Shown here piece after piece: positions 1-7,212 of a stretch of DNA of 63,052 bases (its first letter is position 1; every line of letters starts with the position of its first letter). The position numbers and the translations under genes are program-made. Below the pieces are notes generated by a model. It searched no databases. It was not told the DNA's origin and saw nothing but the letters and a program-made list of their open reading frames with translations. This DNA comes from Chitinophagaceae bacterium UBA4407 (lineage in GTDB: Bacteria; Bacteroidota; Bacteroidia; Chitinophagales; Chitinophagaceae). Where the stretch lies: positions 1 through 63,052 of the forward strand of contig DGQT01000056.1 of assembly GCA_002390845.1 (NCBI GenBank), given 5' to 3'.

Positions 1-942
1 AATCTTGAAAACTTTTACGATACAATTGACAATCCCATTGTTAATGATGATGAATTTACACCCAAAGGCGATAAAAATTATAACAGTAAAGTATACCTGA
101 ATAAAGTTGAACACCTGGCTACTGTTATTTCTCAAATAGGTGCCGATGTAAACCCGGATGGCCCCGCATTGCTGGGCGTTGCAGAGATAGAGAACGATAC
201 CGTACTCAACGATCTTATTGCCAACTCAATTATAAAAGCCAGGGATTATCATTATGTACATTACGATTCAAGGGATTTGCGCGGTGTAGATGTTGGCCTT
301 ATTTACAACCCTAAATATTTTACAGTTGAAGACAGTAAAAAATTATTTGTGCAATTGCCTTCTGGTTCAAAAACATCTTTTTTAACCAGGGATGTTTTGT
401 GGGTAAAAGGCAAACTCAATGGCGAAACAGTGCATGTATTTGTAAACCACTGGCCCAGCCGTTTGGGTGGCGAGGAGCGCAGTGCACCGGCACGTGCTGC
501 GGCAGCAATGGTAGATAAAAAGTTTATAGATTCTATCCAGCAAGAAAGCCCCAACGCCAAGATCATTATGATGGGCGATCTTAACGACGATCCCATCAGC
601 CCTTCATTAACAAAGGTAATTGGTGCAAAAGGCGATGCCGAAAAAGTTAAACCCGGCGGCTTTTTTAATCCCTGGGTAGAAATGTATAAAAAAGGTATCG
701 GAACACTCGCTTACCAGGATGCCTGGGGACTGTTCGACCAGATCATTATCAGCCAGTCCTGGTTAAACAAAGAACAGAGCGGTTTCTTCTTTTACAAGCA
801 GCATATTTTTAACCAGGAATTCCTTATCGAAAATATTGGCAAGTACAAAGGCTACCCCATGCGCACTTGGGATGGCAACACTTATCGCGGTGGTTACAGC
901 GACCATTTTCCCACCTATCTCATTATGCTGAAAAAAGTATAA
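1..942 (+). CDS. Endonuclease/exonuclease/phosphatase family protein, 5' end outside window
   Basis: The reading frame is open from the first base, so only the C-terminal 313 residues are present and the start lies upstream. The visible part starts NLENFYDT and carries the signature blocks of the metal-dependent endonuclease/exonuclease/phosphatase (EEP) fold: AEIEN with the metal-binding Glu, NHWPSR, GDLNDDP and a terminal SDHFP with the catalytic Asp-His pair. Bacteroidota members with this NLENFYDT start are usually exported and act on nucleic acids or phosphoesters. The exact substrate cannot be read from sequence, and any signal peptide is out of view. The gene runs toward ftsK and is separated from it by a composite palindromic repeat. 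Confidence 0.9.
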   Translation, partial: NLENFYDTIDNPIVNDDEFTPKGDKNYNSKVYLNKVEHLATVISQIGADVNPDGPALLGVAEIENDTVLNDLIANSIIKARDYHYVHYDSRDLRGVDVGLIYNPKYFTVEDSKKLFVQLPSGSKTSFLTRDVLWVKGKLNGETVHVFVNHWPSRLGGEERSAPARAAAAMVDKKFIDSIQQESPNAKIIMMGDLNDDPISPSLTKVIGAKGDAEKVKPGGFFNPWVEMYKKGIGTLAYQDAWGLFDQIIISQSWLNKEQSGFFFYKQHIFNQEFLIENIGKYKGYPMRTWDGNTYRGGYSDHFPTYLIMLKKV

Positions 943-953
943 GCGCTAATATA

Positions 954-1371
954 TTTTTTTGAGCCGGGCATTAGGATTACTAAGAGGCTTTTCTTGCGTC
1001 GCACACTTGTGCTGCCGGGCTATATACCGGGCTTTTACCAGTTCGTAGATTTTAACCATAAAGATGCATAACTACTGAACTTTTATTTTTTCTTTGCGCA
1101 ATTCTTTTCGCCATTCCGCCTCCGCACTTAATGGCTGTTGAAAGCTGCTATAAAATCAGAACTTCGAACCGGGCGTGGCATGAGTAGCTTCATTTCGGTA
1201 CTTAAGCCTGGTTCAAAAAAAATAAATACTTCTGCTGTTGTTGAGTCGCATTACCAACAACAATCTGAGCAACGATCTACGCACTGGTAAAAGTTCAATA
1301 AAGTATCAGAACGTACAAGCGTGCGACGCAATAATGCTTCATAATAGTACTTAAGCCTGGTTCAAAAAAAA
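954..1371. repeat. Palindromic intergenic repeat, L arm plus two R arms
   Basis: This fills the gap between two convergent genes. An L arm (T-run, GAGCCGGGC, then TTGCGTCGCACACTTG) covers about 954-1010. A B-type R arm with GGGCGTGGCATGAG and a GCCTGGTTC-A-run end lies near 1157-1217. A second R arm (ACGTACAAGCGTGCGACGCA to GCCTGGTTC-A-run) covers 1310-1371. A degenerate L-like TTGAGTCGCATTAC lies between the two R arms, so two elements seem to sit in tandem. The final A-run touches the ftsK stop codon. Confidence 0.85.
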
Positions 1372-3942
1372 TTAAATACCATCGAGGATTTCCCTGAGAT
1401 CGCTTTCGTTTTGAATCAACACTTCTCTTGCTTTGCTGCCAAGGTTTTTGCCAACAATACCTGCCGCTTCTAACTGATCCATCAGGCGGCCTGCACGGTT
1501 GTAACCGAGTTTCATTTTGCGTTGAATAAGTGAAGTGCTGCCTATTTGGTTAGCTACAATTAATCTTGCTGCTTCTTCAAATAAAGCATCCCTGTCGGCG
1601 GCATCAAAACCTTTGCTGTCGAGTTCTTTTTCATCTTCGTAAAGCGGCAAATAATATTGTTCGGGAAAGCTCTCCTGGTAACCGATAAACTCCACAATGC
1701 GGTCAACTTCGGGTGTGTCAACGAAGGCGCATTGCAAACGGGTGATCTCGCCGTTATAACTGATCAGCATATCGCCTTTACCAATCAGTTGCTCGGCACC
1801 GCCTGCATCCAGAATGGTGCGGCTGTCTATTTTAGAAGAAACTTTAAACGCAATACGTGCCGGGAAGTTGGCCTTAATGGTACCTGTAATAATGTTTACA
1901 GAAGGGCGCTGTGTGGCAATGATTAAATGTATGCCCACAGCACGTGCCAACTGAGCAAGGCGTGCAATAGGCAGTTCAATTTCTTTGCCTGCAGTCATAA
2001 TAAGGTCAGCAAACTCATCAACCACCAAAACGATGAAAGGCAAAAACTGGTGACCTTTCAGCGGATTCAGCTTTCGCTTTACAAACTTTTCGTTATACTC
2101 TTTTATGTTGCGGCAACCGGCTTCTTTCAGCAGGTCGTAACGGTTATCCATTTCAATGCACAAGGCATTTAATGTGTACACCACTTTCTTGGTATCTGTA
2201 ATAATAGATTCATCTTCGCCGGGTAGTTTGGCGAGAAAATGTTTTTCAATAACACGGTATAAACTCAGTTCAACTTTTTTAGGATCAACCAGCACAAGCT
2301 TCAACTGCGACGGATGTTTTTTATACAGCAACGAAACCAGCAATGCATTGATGCCAACCGATTTGCCCTGCCCCGTAGCACCTGCCATTAAAAGGTGTGG
2401 CATACTTGCAAGGTCAACTATAAAATTTTCGTTGTCAATCTTTTTACCAATGGCAATAGGCAGGGAGAAAGTATTGTTTTGGAATTTATCTGATGCAAGC
2501 AGTGTTTTCATGCTTACCACCGTCTTGCGAACATTGGGTACCTCAATACCGATTGTTCCTTTGCCGGGTATGGGTGCAATAATGCGTATGCCAAGCGCAG
2601 CAAGGCTTAGCGCAATATCATCTTCCAGGTTTTTAATACGGCTGATGCGCACACCGGGTGCAGGAACAATCTCGTATAGTGTCACTGTCGGACCAACTGT
2701 GGCTGCTATGCGCTGTATGGCAATATCATAATTTTTTAGCGTTGCTATGATCTGATTTTTGTTGGCTTCAAGTTCGGCAGGGTCTTGTACAATTTTTTCG
2801 CTGCCATGTGCTTCCAGCAAATCAATGGATGGATATTTATAATCCTTTAAATCAAGCGTTGGTTCGTAATCTTTCTGCGGTTTGCGTGTGCCTGTTTCAG
2901 TTTCTTCTTCAACCGGATTGGGATTATAGTTGATAACCGAAGGTATTTCCTCATCTGGCTGAACCTCTTTTATTTCCAGCTCCATTTCAGCAATAGTCTT
3001 CCTTGCAGGTTTGCTTTTTATGATTGGTTCTTTTTCCGGTTCTGGTATATTTTCCAGTGCAGATTCTTTTTCATTCAAAGAAAAATCATGCATAGGATCT
3101 GAAATTTCTTCCACTGTTTTAGGCATTATTATTACCACACCTTTGCCATCGTTTTTTAATTTATTATTGTTGGTAATATCGTCTTTATTTTCATTAATGC
3201 CAGGATCGCCTTTAACAAAAAAAGGAACAGCCTGCATGGTATCTTCATCATCTGTAATTTCATCGTCAGCTATTTGAGAATCATTTAAATCTGGGGTAAT
3301 ATTTTGCTTAACAGGAAGTTTGAATTTAGGAACAGAGAATACAGGATTAAACCTCCAAATGATATAACTCAATACCGCCAAACCCAGCAGTGCTGCGGTT
3401 CCTACGCTACCAATCCATTTTACAAGCCATTGATCCATTAGTTCGCCCGCTGCGCCGCCATAAGAAAATTCTTTGCCACTAAAGAAGAAAGCAAGCGATA
3501 CACTAAGCACTATTAATCCAACCAGCATATAGCGCAGGTTGCGGGCAATGCTGAATATTTTTTTATCGAACAATAAATTTACACCCAGCACAAAAAAGAA
3601 CGTGCAGAATAGATAACTCGCTAAACCAAAACCATTGTAAATAAAAGTGTGTGAAATATATGCGCCGAGTACACCAAGCAGGTTGGCAACTTTTACATCA
3701 TCAGTTGCAAAAATTTTTACGCCAAACTTAAAAACTTTGTCCTGGTCTTGCTGCCACGTAAAACAATACGATGTAAATGCAATGAACAAAAAAGCAGTAA
3801 CCAGCAGGCATACAGCGCCGGCAATTTTAGTGGTACGTTCATCTTTAACAACTTCTTTCACCGTTACCTGAACTTCTTTTTCGGGTTTCAGTTTATCAGG
3901 ATCCGGTGGCGGAGGTGTTTTCTTTTTTAATTTATTTGCCAT
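1372..3942 (-). CDS. ftsK: DNA translocase FtsK/SpoIIIE
   Basis: ATP-driven double-stranded DNA pump that clears chromosomes through the closing division septum. About 856 residues with four hydrophobic segments in the first 200 residues, an acidic low-complexity linker (about 220-380), then the motor. The motor carries Walker A GATGQGKS near residue 518, Walker B LVVDEFADL and the ATQRPSVNIITG segment. A winged-helix gamma domain (AARLIVANQIGSTSLIQRK) that reads chromosome orientation sequences ends the protein. A longer start exists at 3981, but MANKLKKK at 3942 fits the family better. The stop codon directly abuts the R arm of the upstream-coordinate repeat. Confidence 0.95.
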   Translation of the reverse strand: MANKLKKKTPPPPDPDKLKPEKEVQVTVKEVVKDERTTKIAGAVCLLVTAFLFIAFTSYCFTWQQDQDKVFKFGVKIFATDDVKVANLLGVLGAYISHTFIYNGFGLASYLFCTFFFVLGVNLLFDKKIFSIARNLRYMLVGLIVLSVSLAFFFSGKEFSYGGAAGELMDQWLVKWIGSVGTAALLGLAVLSYIIWRFNPVFSVPKFKLPVKQNITPDLNDSQIADDEITDDEDTMQAVPFFVKGDPGINENKDDITNNNKLKNDGKGVVIIMPKTVEEISDPMHDFSLNEKESALENIPEPEKEPIIKSKPARKTIAEMELEIKEVQPDEEIPSVINYNPNPVEEETETGTRKPQKDYEPTLDLKDYKYPSIDLLEAHGSEKIVQDPAELEANKNQIIATLKNYDIAIQRIAATVGPTVTLYEIVPAPGVRISRIKNLEDDIALSLAALGIRIIAPIPGKGTIGIEVPNVRKTVVSMKTLLASDKFQNNTFSLPIAIGKKIDNENFIVDLASMPHLLMAGATGQGKSVGINALLVSLLYKKHPSQLKLVLVDPKKVELSLYRVIEKHFLAKLPGEDESIITDTKKVVYTLNALCIEMDNRYDLLKEAGCRNIKEYNEKFVKRKLNPLKGHQFLPFIVLVVDEFADLIMTAGKEIELPIARLAQLARAVGIHLIIATQRPSVNIITGTIKANFPARIAFKVSSKIDSRTILDAGGAEQLIGKGDMLISYNGEITRLQCAFVDTPEVDRIVEFIGYQESFPEQYYLPLYEDEKELDSKGFDAADRDALFEEAARLIVANQIGSTSLIQRKMKLGYNRAGRLMDQLEAAGIVGKNLGSKAREVLIQNESDLREILDGI

Positions 3943-3988
3943 AAATATTGCTGACAAATATAACGGAGTTAAAGGAGACAATGTTATG

Positions 3989-4043
3989 TACCGGGCTGAG
4001 GAATTATTATGATGCTTTAGTTGCGTCGCACACTTGTTCGGTA
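3989..4043. repeat. Palindromic intergenic repeat, L arm only
   Basis: It reads ACCGGGCTGAG, then TTGCGTCGCACACTTGTTCGG. The matching R arm is not adjacent but on the far side of the 140-residue gene that follows (4605-4674), so this L/R pair encloses a gene. Confidence 0.75.
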
Positions 4044-4070
4044 GAATACAGATGAGCTTTCAACAGCCCC

Positions 4071-4493
4071 TTAAATAAGTAACGTAGATAAAACTACAAG
4101 CAAAAATAAAATGATGCTACCAAAGCAATAGATCATTGCTTTGCAGTTAATGGCTTTTTGATCTGCCTCCGCCAGTTCATTAAATTTTGAAACAAGTGAA
4201 TTGAAATGCTTTTCTGTGCCTATGCTGTATCTAAGTATCAGTAAGATCACACCAAATGCAGCAGCAAAAAGAATTTTTCCAATGGTTTTGCCTTCAAGAT
4301 ACTCAGAAGCAGAATCAAGATAATTGGTGAGTGTGGGGGTGGTCCAGAAAAAAAAACAGCAGATTGTTAATATATTTAGCACAATGCATACCGCGCAAAG
4401 AATTAAGCCATTTTTACGTGCCTTATTACCATCGCGGCCTGTTTTAACAAGTTCATCATATTGATTACAGAATAACGCTTGCAGTATATTCAT
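4071..4493 (-). CDS. Hypothetical membrane protein with three predicted helices
   Basis: Not recognised. The 140 residues contain hydrophobic segments at about 29-51 (GLILCAVCIVLNILTICCFFFW), 71-88 (IGKILFAAAFGVILLILRY) and 121-140 (MIYCFGSIILFLLVVLSTLLI), with a charged cytoplasmic-type loop between the last two. There is no signal peptide and no catalytic motif. The gene stands alone between an L arm (3989-4043) and an R arm (4605-4674) of the palindromic repeat family, so it could have travelled with the repeat or simply be flanked by two separate insertions. Confidence 0.6.
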   Translation of the reverse strand: MNILQALFCNQYDELVKTGRDGNKARKNGLILCAVCIVLNILTICCFFFWTTPTLTNYLDSASEYLEGKTIGKILFAAAFGVILLILRYSIGTEKHFNSLVSKFNELAEADQKAINCKAMIYCFGSIILFLLVVLSTLLI

Positions 4494-4604
4494 TTTAATC
4501 GTAAAAATGACAAAAACTGAAATCCGTATTAATACCCTTTAACCGGTATTTTTTTAAATAAGAGTTTTTCAACTTTGCTGCATTTGTGTTGAATAGTATT
4601 GTTG

Positions 4605-4674
4605 CTGCACAAGAGTGCGACGCAAGGAACGATCAATAGAATATCAAAAGCCGGGTACAAAAAATGCTTTAAAA
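4605..4674. repeat. Palindromic intergenic repeat, R arm only
   Basis: It reads GCACAAGAGTGCGACGCAAG, then AAAAGCCGGGTAC and an A-run. Partner of the L arm at 3989-4043 across the small membrane protein gene. Confidence 0.75.
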
Positions 4675-4703
4675 ATTAATTTCAACAGACGGCATTTACG
4701 CTG

Positions 4704-5693
4704 TTAAGAATTTTGATTTTTCAGGTATTCGGCTCTTGCAATTTTGGCTGTTTTGTGCAGTCCAGTATGGCTCCAGCCCGGAGGCATAACAATATACAGC
4801 AGCTTGTTTTTTATACCCGGTGCTTTTATAACATCTTTTGTAAGCGCAACGATTTCGCCAAAATAAACATCAAAGAAATTGTGCGGGTTCATTTCGCGTG
4901 TTATGCCGTATTCAGGTGGCAGGTCGTATTTTTCATGCTCCAGTGTTCCAAAAATCCTGTCCCAGATATTGAGCAGGTTGCAGAAATTGCGATCCATATA
5001 TAAAGGGTTTTTTGCATGATGTACGCGGTGGTGCGATGGCGTAAGAACGATCTTATTCATAAAGCCCATACGGCCATCTTTTAAAATGTTTTCGCCTACA
5101 TGAATAAAGCCGCCCCAGGTGCCATCGATAAACATAATAAAGAATAGCAACGGTGGATTTACACCCAGCAAAATACAGATGGAAGTGCGGATAACATCGG
5201 CATAAGGCCCTTCGAGAAAAAAGTGTGCATAGGTAACGGAGAGGTTCATATTATCAGGCGCGTGGTGCGTGGAATGCAGGCACCAGAACAACCTTACTTT
5301 GTGGCCAAGATAATGATACACGAAATGCGCAAGCTCCCAAACAATATAACCGTATATAAGCCAGTACCAGGTAAATTCAGTTTTAATAATGGCATATTTT
5401 TCAAACAGCCCAATGCAGAATGCAACGGCTGCAATTGAAATAAATGTTGATACAATACGGTTGAAAATATAAATGTAAAAAATAACCTTATAATGTGACC
5501 CGCGAAAACGTTTAAAAAAGAACGCCCGGGTGATTTCAATGATCAGTATAATGGGGATCAATGGATATAAAGCTGTGGTAATGCCGTCTAAAGTGTGCAG
5601 CGAACTGTAATCGCCTGATTTAAACATAGTAAGCCAGGAATTGATACCAAGAAAAGAAATAAGCTCATCGTATAAAATTTGAAATACCTGCAT
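4704..5693 (-). CDS. Sterol desaturase / fatty acid hydroxylase superfamily membrane protein
   Basis: Integral membrane di-iron oxygenase family of 329 residues. Histidine clusters typical of the superfamily are visible: HFVYHYLGH, then LHSTHH, and late HHRVHHAKN with a WDRIFGTL block after it. Several hydrophobic segments alternate with these boxes, so the iron centre would lie at the cytoplasmic membrane face. Family members hydroxylate or desaturate lipids such as sterols, carotenoids or fatty acids; the substrate here is not evident. The start at 5693 (MQVFQILYDEL) gives a normal family length. It is divergent from the SET-domain gene. Confidence 0.88.
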   Translation of the reverse strand: MQVFQILYDELISFLGINSWLTMFKSGDYSSLHTLDGITTALYPLIPIILIIEITRAFFFKRFRGSHYKVIFYIYIFNRIVSTFISIAAVAFCIGLFEKYAIIKTEFTWYWLIYGYIVWELAHFVYHYLGHKVRLFWCLHSTHHAPDNMNLSVTYAHFFLEGPYADVIRTSICILLGVNPPLLFFIMFIDGTWGGFIHVGENILKDGRMGFMNKIVLTPSHHRVHHAKNPLYMDRNFCNLLNIWDRIFGTLEHEKYDLPPEYGITREMNPHNFFDVYFGEIVALTKDVIKAPGIKNKLLYIVMPPGWSHTGLHKTAKIARAEYLKNQNS

Positions 5694-5783
5694 GCAGTTT
5701 TAAGTTAATGGTAAGCAAGCTGAAAAAGTAAATATAAAAAACATCTTGTTGAATGATAAAACTGATTTTTATTGAATGATAAT

Positions 5784-5791
5784 TATTTTTG
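5784..5791 (+). promoter_or_regulatory. TAnnTTTG -7 box before the SET-domain gene
   Basis: TATTTTTG matches the Bacteroidota -7 consensus exactly. It is only 10 nt before the first ATG (5802) but 22 nt before the second (5814), which favours the second start. No clear TTTG -33 element was seen. Confidence 0.4.
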
Positions 5792-5801
5792 AATAATAAT
5801 T

Positions 5802-6218
5802 ATGAGGGCAAGCATGTCATTAAATTTCAAATTAGAAAACAAAACCAGCAAAATTGATGGCCAGGGTGCTTTTGCCTTACAAAAAATTGAAGCACGAAAA
5901 AAGATCGGCAATCTTGGTGGCGAAGTGATCAGTTTACGCGAGGCAAGACGAAGAGCCAAACTTACCAAACGTGTTGCTATGGTGGAGTTTGGCGACGGCA
6001 GGGCGTTGGATGCAAGTGTAAACCCCAACGAATTACGTTACGTAAATCATTCCTGCAAACCCAACAGTTATATGCGTGTATGCCACAGCCGTGTTGAGTT
6101 TTACGCATTGCGCAATATTAAAAAAGGGGAGGAGCTTACTTGTAATTACGGCCCCACGCACCACGATGGAAAATTAAAGTGCCGTTGCGGTGCACCGGGT
6201 TGTATTGGTTACCTGTAA
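5802..6218 (+). CDS. SET-domain protein (putative protein lysine methyltransferase)
   Basis: A compact 138-residue SET domain with a post-SET zinc motif. Visible are GQGAFALQKI near the N-terminus, the SAM-binding NHSC block (RYVNHSCKPNSYM), GEELTCNYGP with the catalytic Tyr, and a C-terminal CRCGAPGC matching the CxCxxxxC post-SET pattern. SET proteins methylate lysine side chains using S-adenosylmethionine. Bacterial targets are mostly unknown. The start could be 5802 (MRASMSLNF) or 5814 (MSLNFKLEN); a TAnnTTTG box at 5784-5791 favours 5814. The next gene begins 9 nt after the stop, so the two may be co-transcribed. Confidence 0.9.
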   Translation: MRASMSLNFKLENKTSKIDGQGAFALQKIEARKKIGNLGGEVISLREARRRAKLTKRVAMVEFGDGRALDASVNPNELRYVNHSCKPNSYMRVCHSRVEFYALRNIKKGEELTCNYGPTHHDGKLKCRCGAPGCIGYL

Positions 6219-6227
6219 AACAAAAAT

Positions 6228-6683
6228 ATGATCATTGACACTTTAGAAAATGCAGATCGTTACAAAACATTCAGCAATGGAATTGCAACGGCATTTGAAT
6301 ACCTGCACTCAACAGATTTAAAAAATATTGCCCCGGGCAAATATGAAATTGACGGCGAAAATATCTTCGCGATTGTGCAAGAGTACGAAACACTTGATGC
6401 TGCGAATGAACAAATGGAAGCGCACAAAAAGTATATCGATGTTCGATATATGATTAACGGCGCAGAGCAGGTTGGGCTCGCCATTTTAAAAGGCCAGATT
6501 CCTTCCACGGCTTATGATGAAGCAAAGGATTTTATGTTGTTCAGCGAAGCGCCTTCGTTCTTTTCAAAACTTGAAAGCGGCATGTTTATGATATTTTTTC
6601 TTACTGATTTGCACATGCCCTGTATAAAAATAAAGGAACCCGCTTTTGTAAAAAAAGTAGTGATAAAAGTAAAAGTGCAGTAA
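6228..6683 (+). CDS. YhcH/YjgK/YiaL family protein
   Basis: 151 residues matching the YhcH/YjgK/YiaL (DUF386) cupin-like family. The start MIIDTLENADRY, the EAHKKYIDVRYMINGAEQ block and the late FFLTDLHMPCIK block, whose conserved Glu, His and Asp residues line a metal pocket in this family, are all present. Family members are linked to sugar metabolism, for example sialic acid or uronate catabolism in other bacteria, often as anomerases. No sugar-utilisation genes adjoin it here. It lies 9 nt behind the SET gene and probably shares its transcript. Confidence 0.85.
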   Translation: MIIDTLENADRYKTFSNGIATAFEYLHSTDLKNIAPGKYEIDGENIFAIVQEYETLDAANEQMEAHKKYIDVRYMINGAEQVGLAILKGQIPSTAYDEAKDFMLFSEAPSFFSKLESGMFMIFFLTDLHMPCIKIKEPAFVKKVVIKVKVQ

Positions 6684-6708
6684 GATAAAAAAGAATAAGC
6701 TGTTTTGT

Positions 6709-6856
6709 TTACCGGCTCCATTGCTACTATCATTGCCTGTTGCCACGCTCGTTTCACAGTTCCTCTTTCATGGCGACATTTAAGCGAAGCGTGGCATCCG
6801 GAAGAATTTCGGGACCGAATTCATTTCGGGATCACTCACTTGTACGTTCCGTTATA
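6709..6856. repeat. Palindromic intergenic repeat, B-type L arm
   Basis: It starts ACCGGCTCCATTGCTACTATC and TTGCCTGTTG. The B module, bounded by GCCACGCT and AGCGTGGC at 6742-6795, is then inserted, and the arm ends CACTCACTTGTACGTTCC. The innermost bases are of the CACTCAC variant, as in the R arm at 9431-9480 beyond the tail-fibre gene. The rest of this 529-bp gap holds only the terminator and the tandem repeat listed below. Confidence 0.75.
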
Positions 6857-7098
6857 TATTGAGCTTTTGCCATAGTGTAGACCGAATAAATATATTAACC
6901 ACAGTTAACCCTTTTTTCTAAAACCCACTAACTGATAGCACCATCTATCAATTGCAGAAAATGGGCTTCGGCAAAGTCAGCAATAAGAATGACCACAGTT
7001 TTATCGGCCTCTGGAGTATAAGTTGTTTTAATATTTTTTTCTGAATCGGTGTTCATGGCCGCCAACTTTGTTTTTAAATAATCTAATACCATAAAAAC

Positions 7099-7132
7099 AA
7101 CAAGAGCCCATCCTTAAAGGCGGGCTCTTGTT
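7099..7132 (-). terminator. Rho-independent terminator of the tail-fibre-like gene
   Basis: Perfect 11-bp stem (AACAAGAGCCC with GGGCTCTTGTT) around a 12-nt loop. Read on the minus strand it is followed by GTTTTTAT. It lies about 80 nt after the stop codon at 7213. Confidence 0.85.
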
Positions 7133-7133
7133 T

Positions 7134-7212
7134 ACTTACAACTTATTACTTACAACTTATTACTTACAACTTATTACTTATTACTTACAACTTTATACTT
7201 AAAACTTACAAC
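7134..7212. repeat. Tandem repeat of about 14 bp
   Basis: Several head-to-tail copies of ACTTACAACTTATT, some shortened or altered (for example CTTATTACTTATT), fill the space between the stop codon at 7213 and the terminator. They are transcribed as the 3' untranslated region of that gene. No function is evident. Confidence 0.85.

Noticed and set aside
2156..2731. 191-residue plus-strand ORF opposite ftsK
   Set aside because: Antisense to the well-conserved FtsK motor domain; composition and motifs support only the minus strand.
6928..7092. 54-codon minus-strand ORF (MVLDYLKTKLAAMNTDSEK start)
   Set aside because: Its ATG lies in the T-run of the terminator at 7099-7132, and no promoter or family match is visible. 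It could be a degraded gene, but support is too thin.
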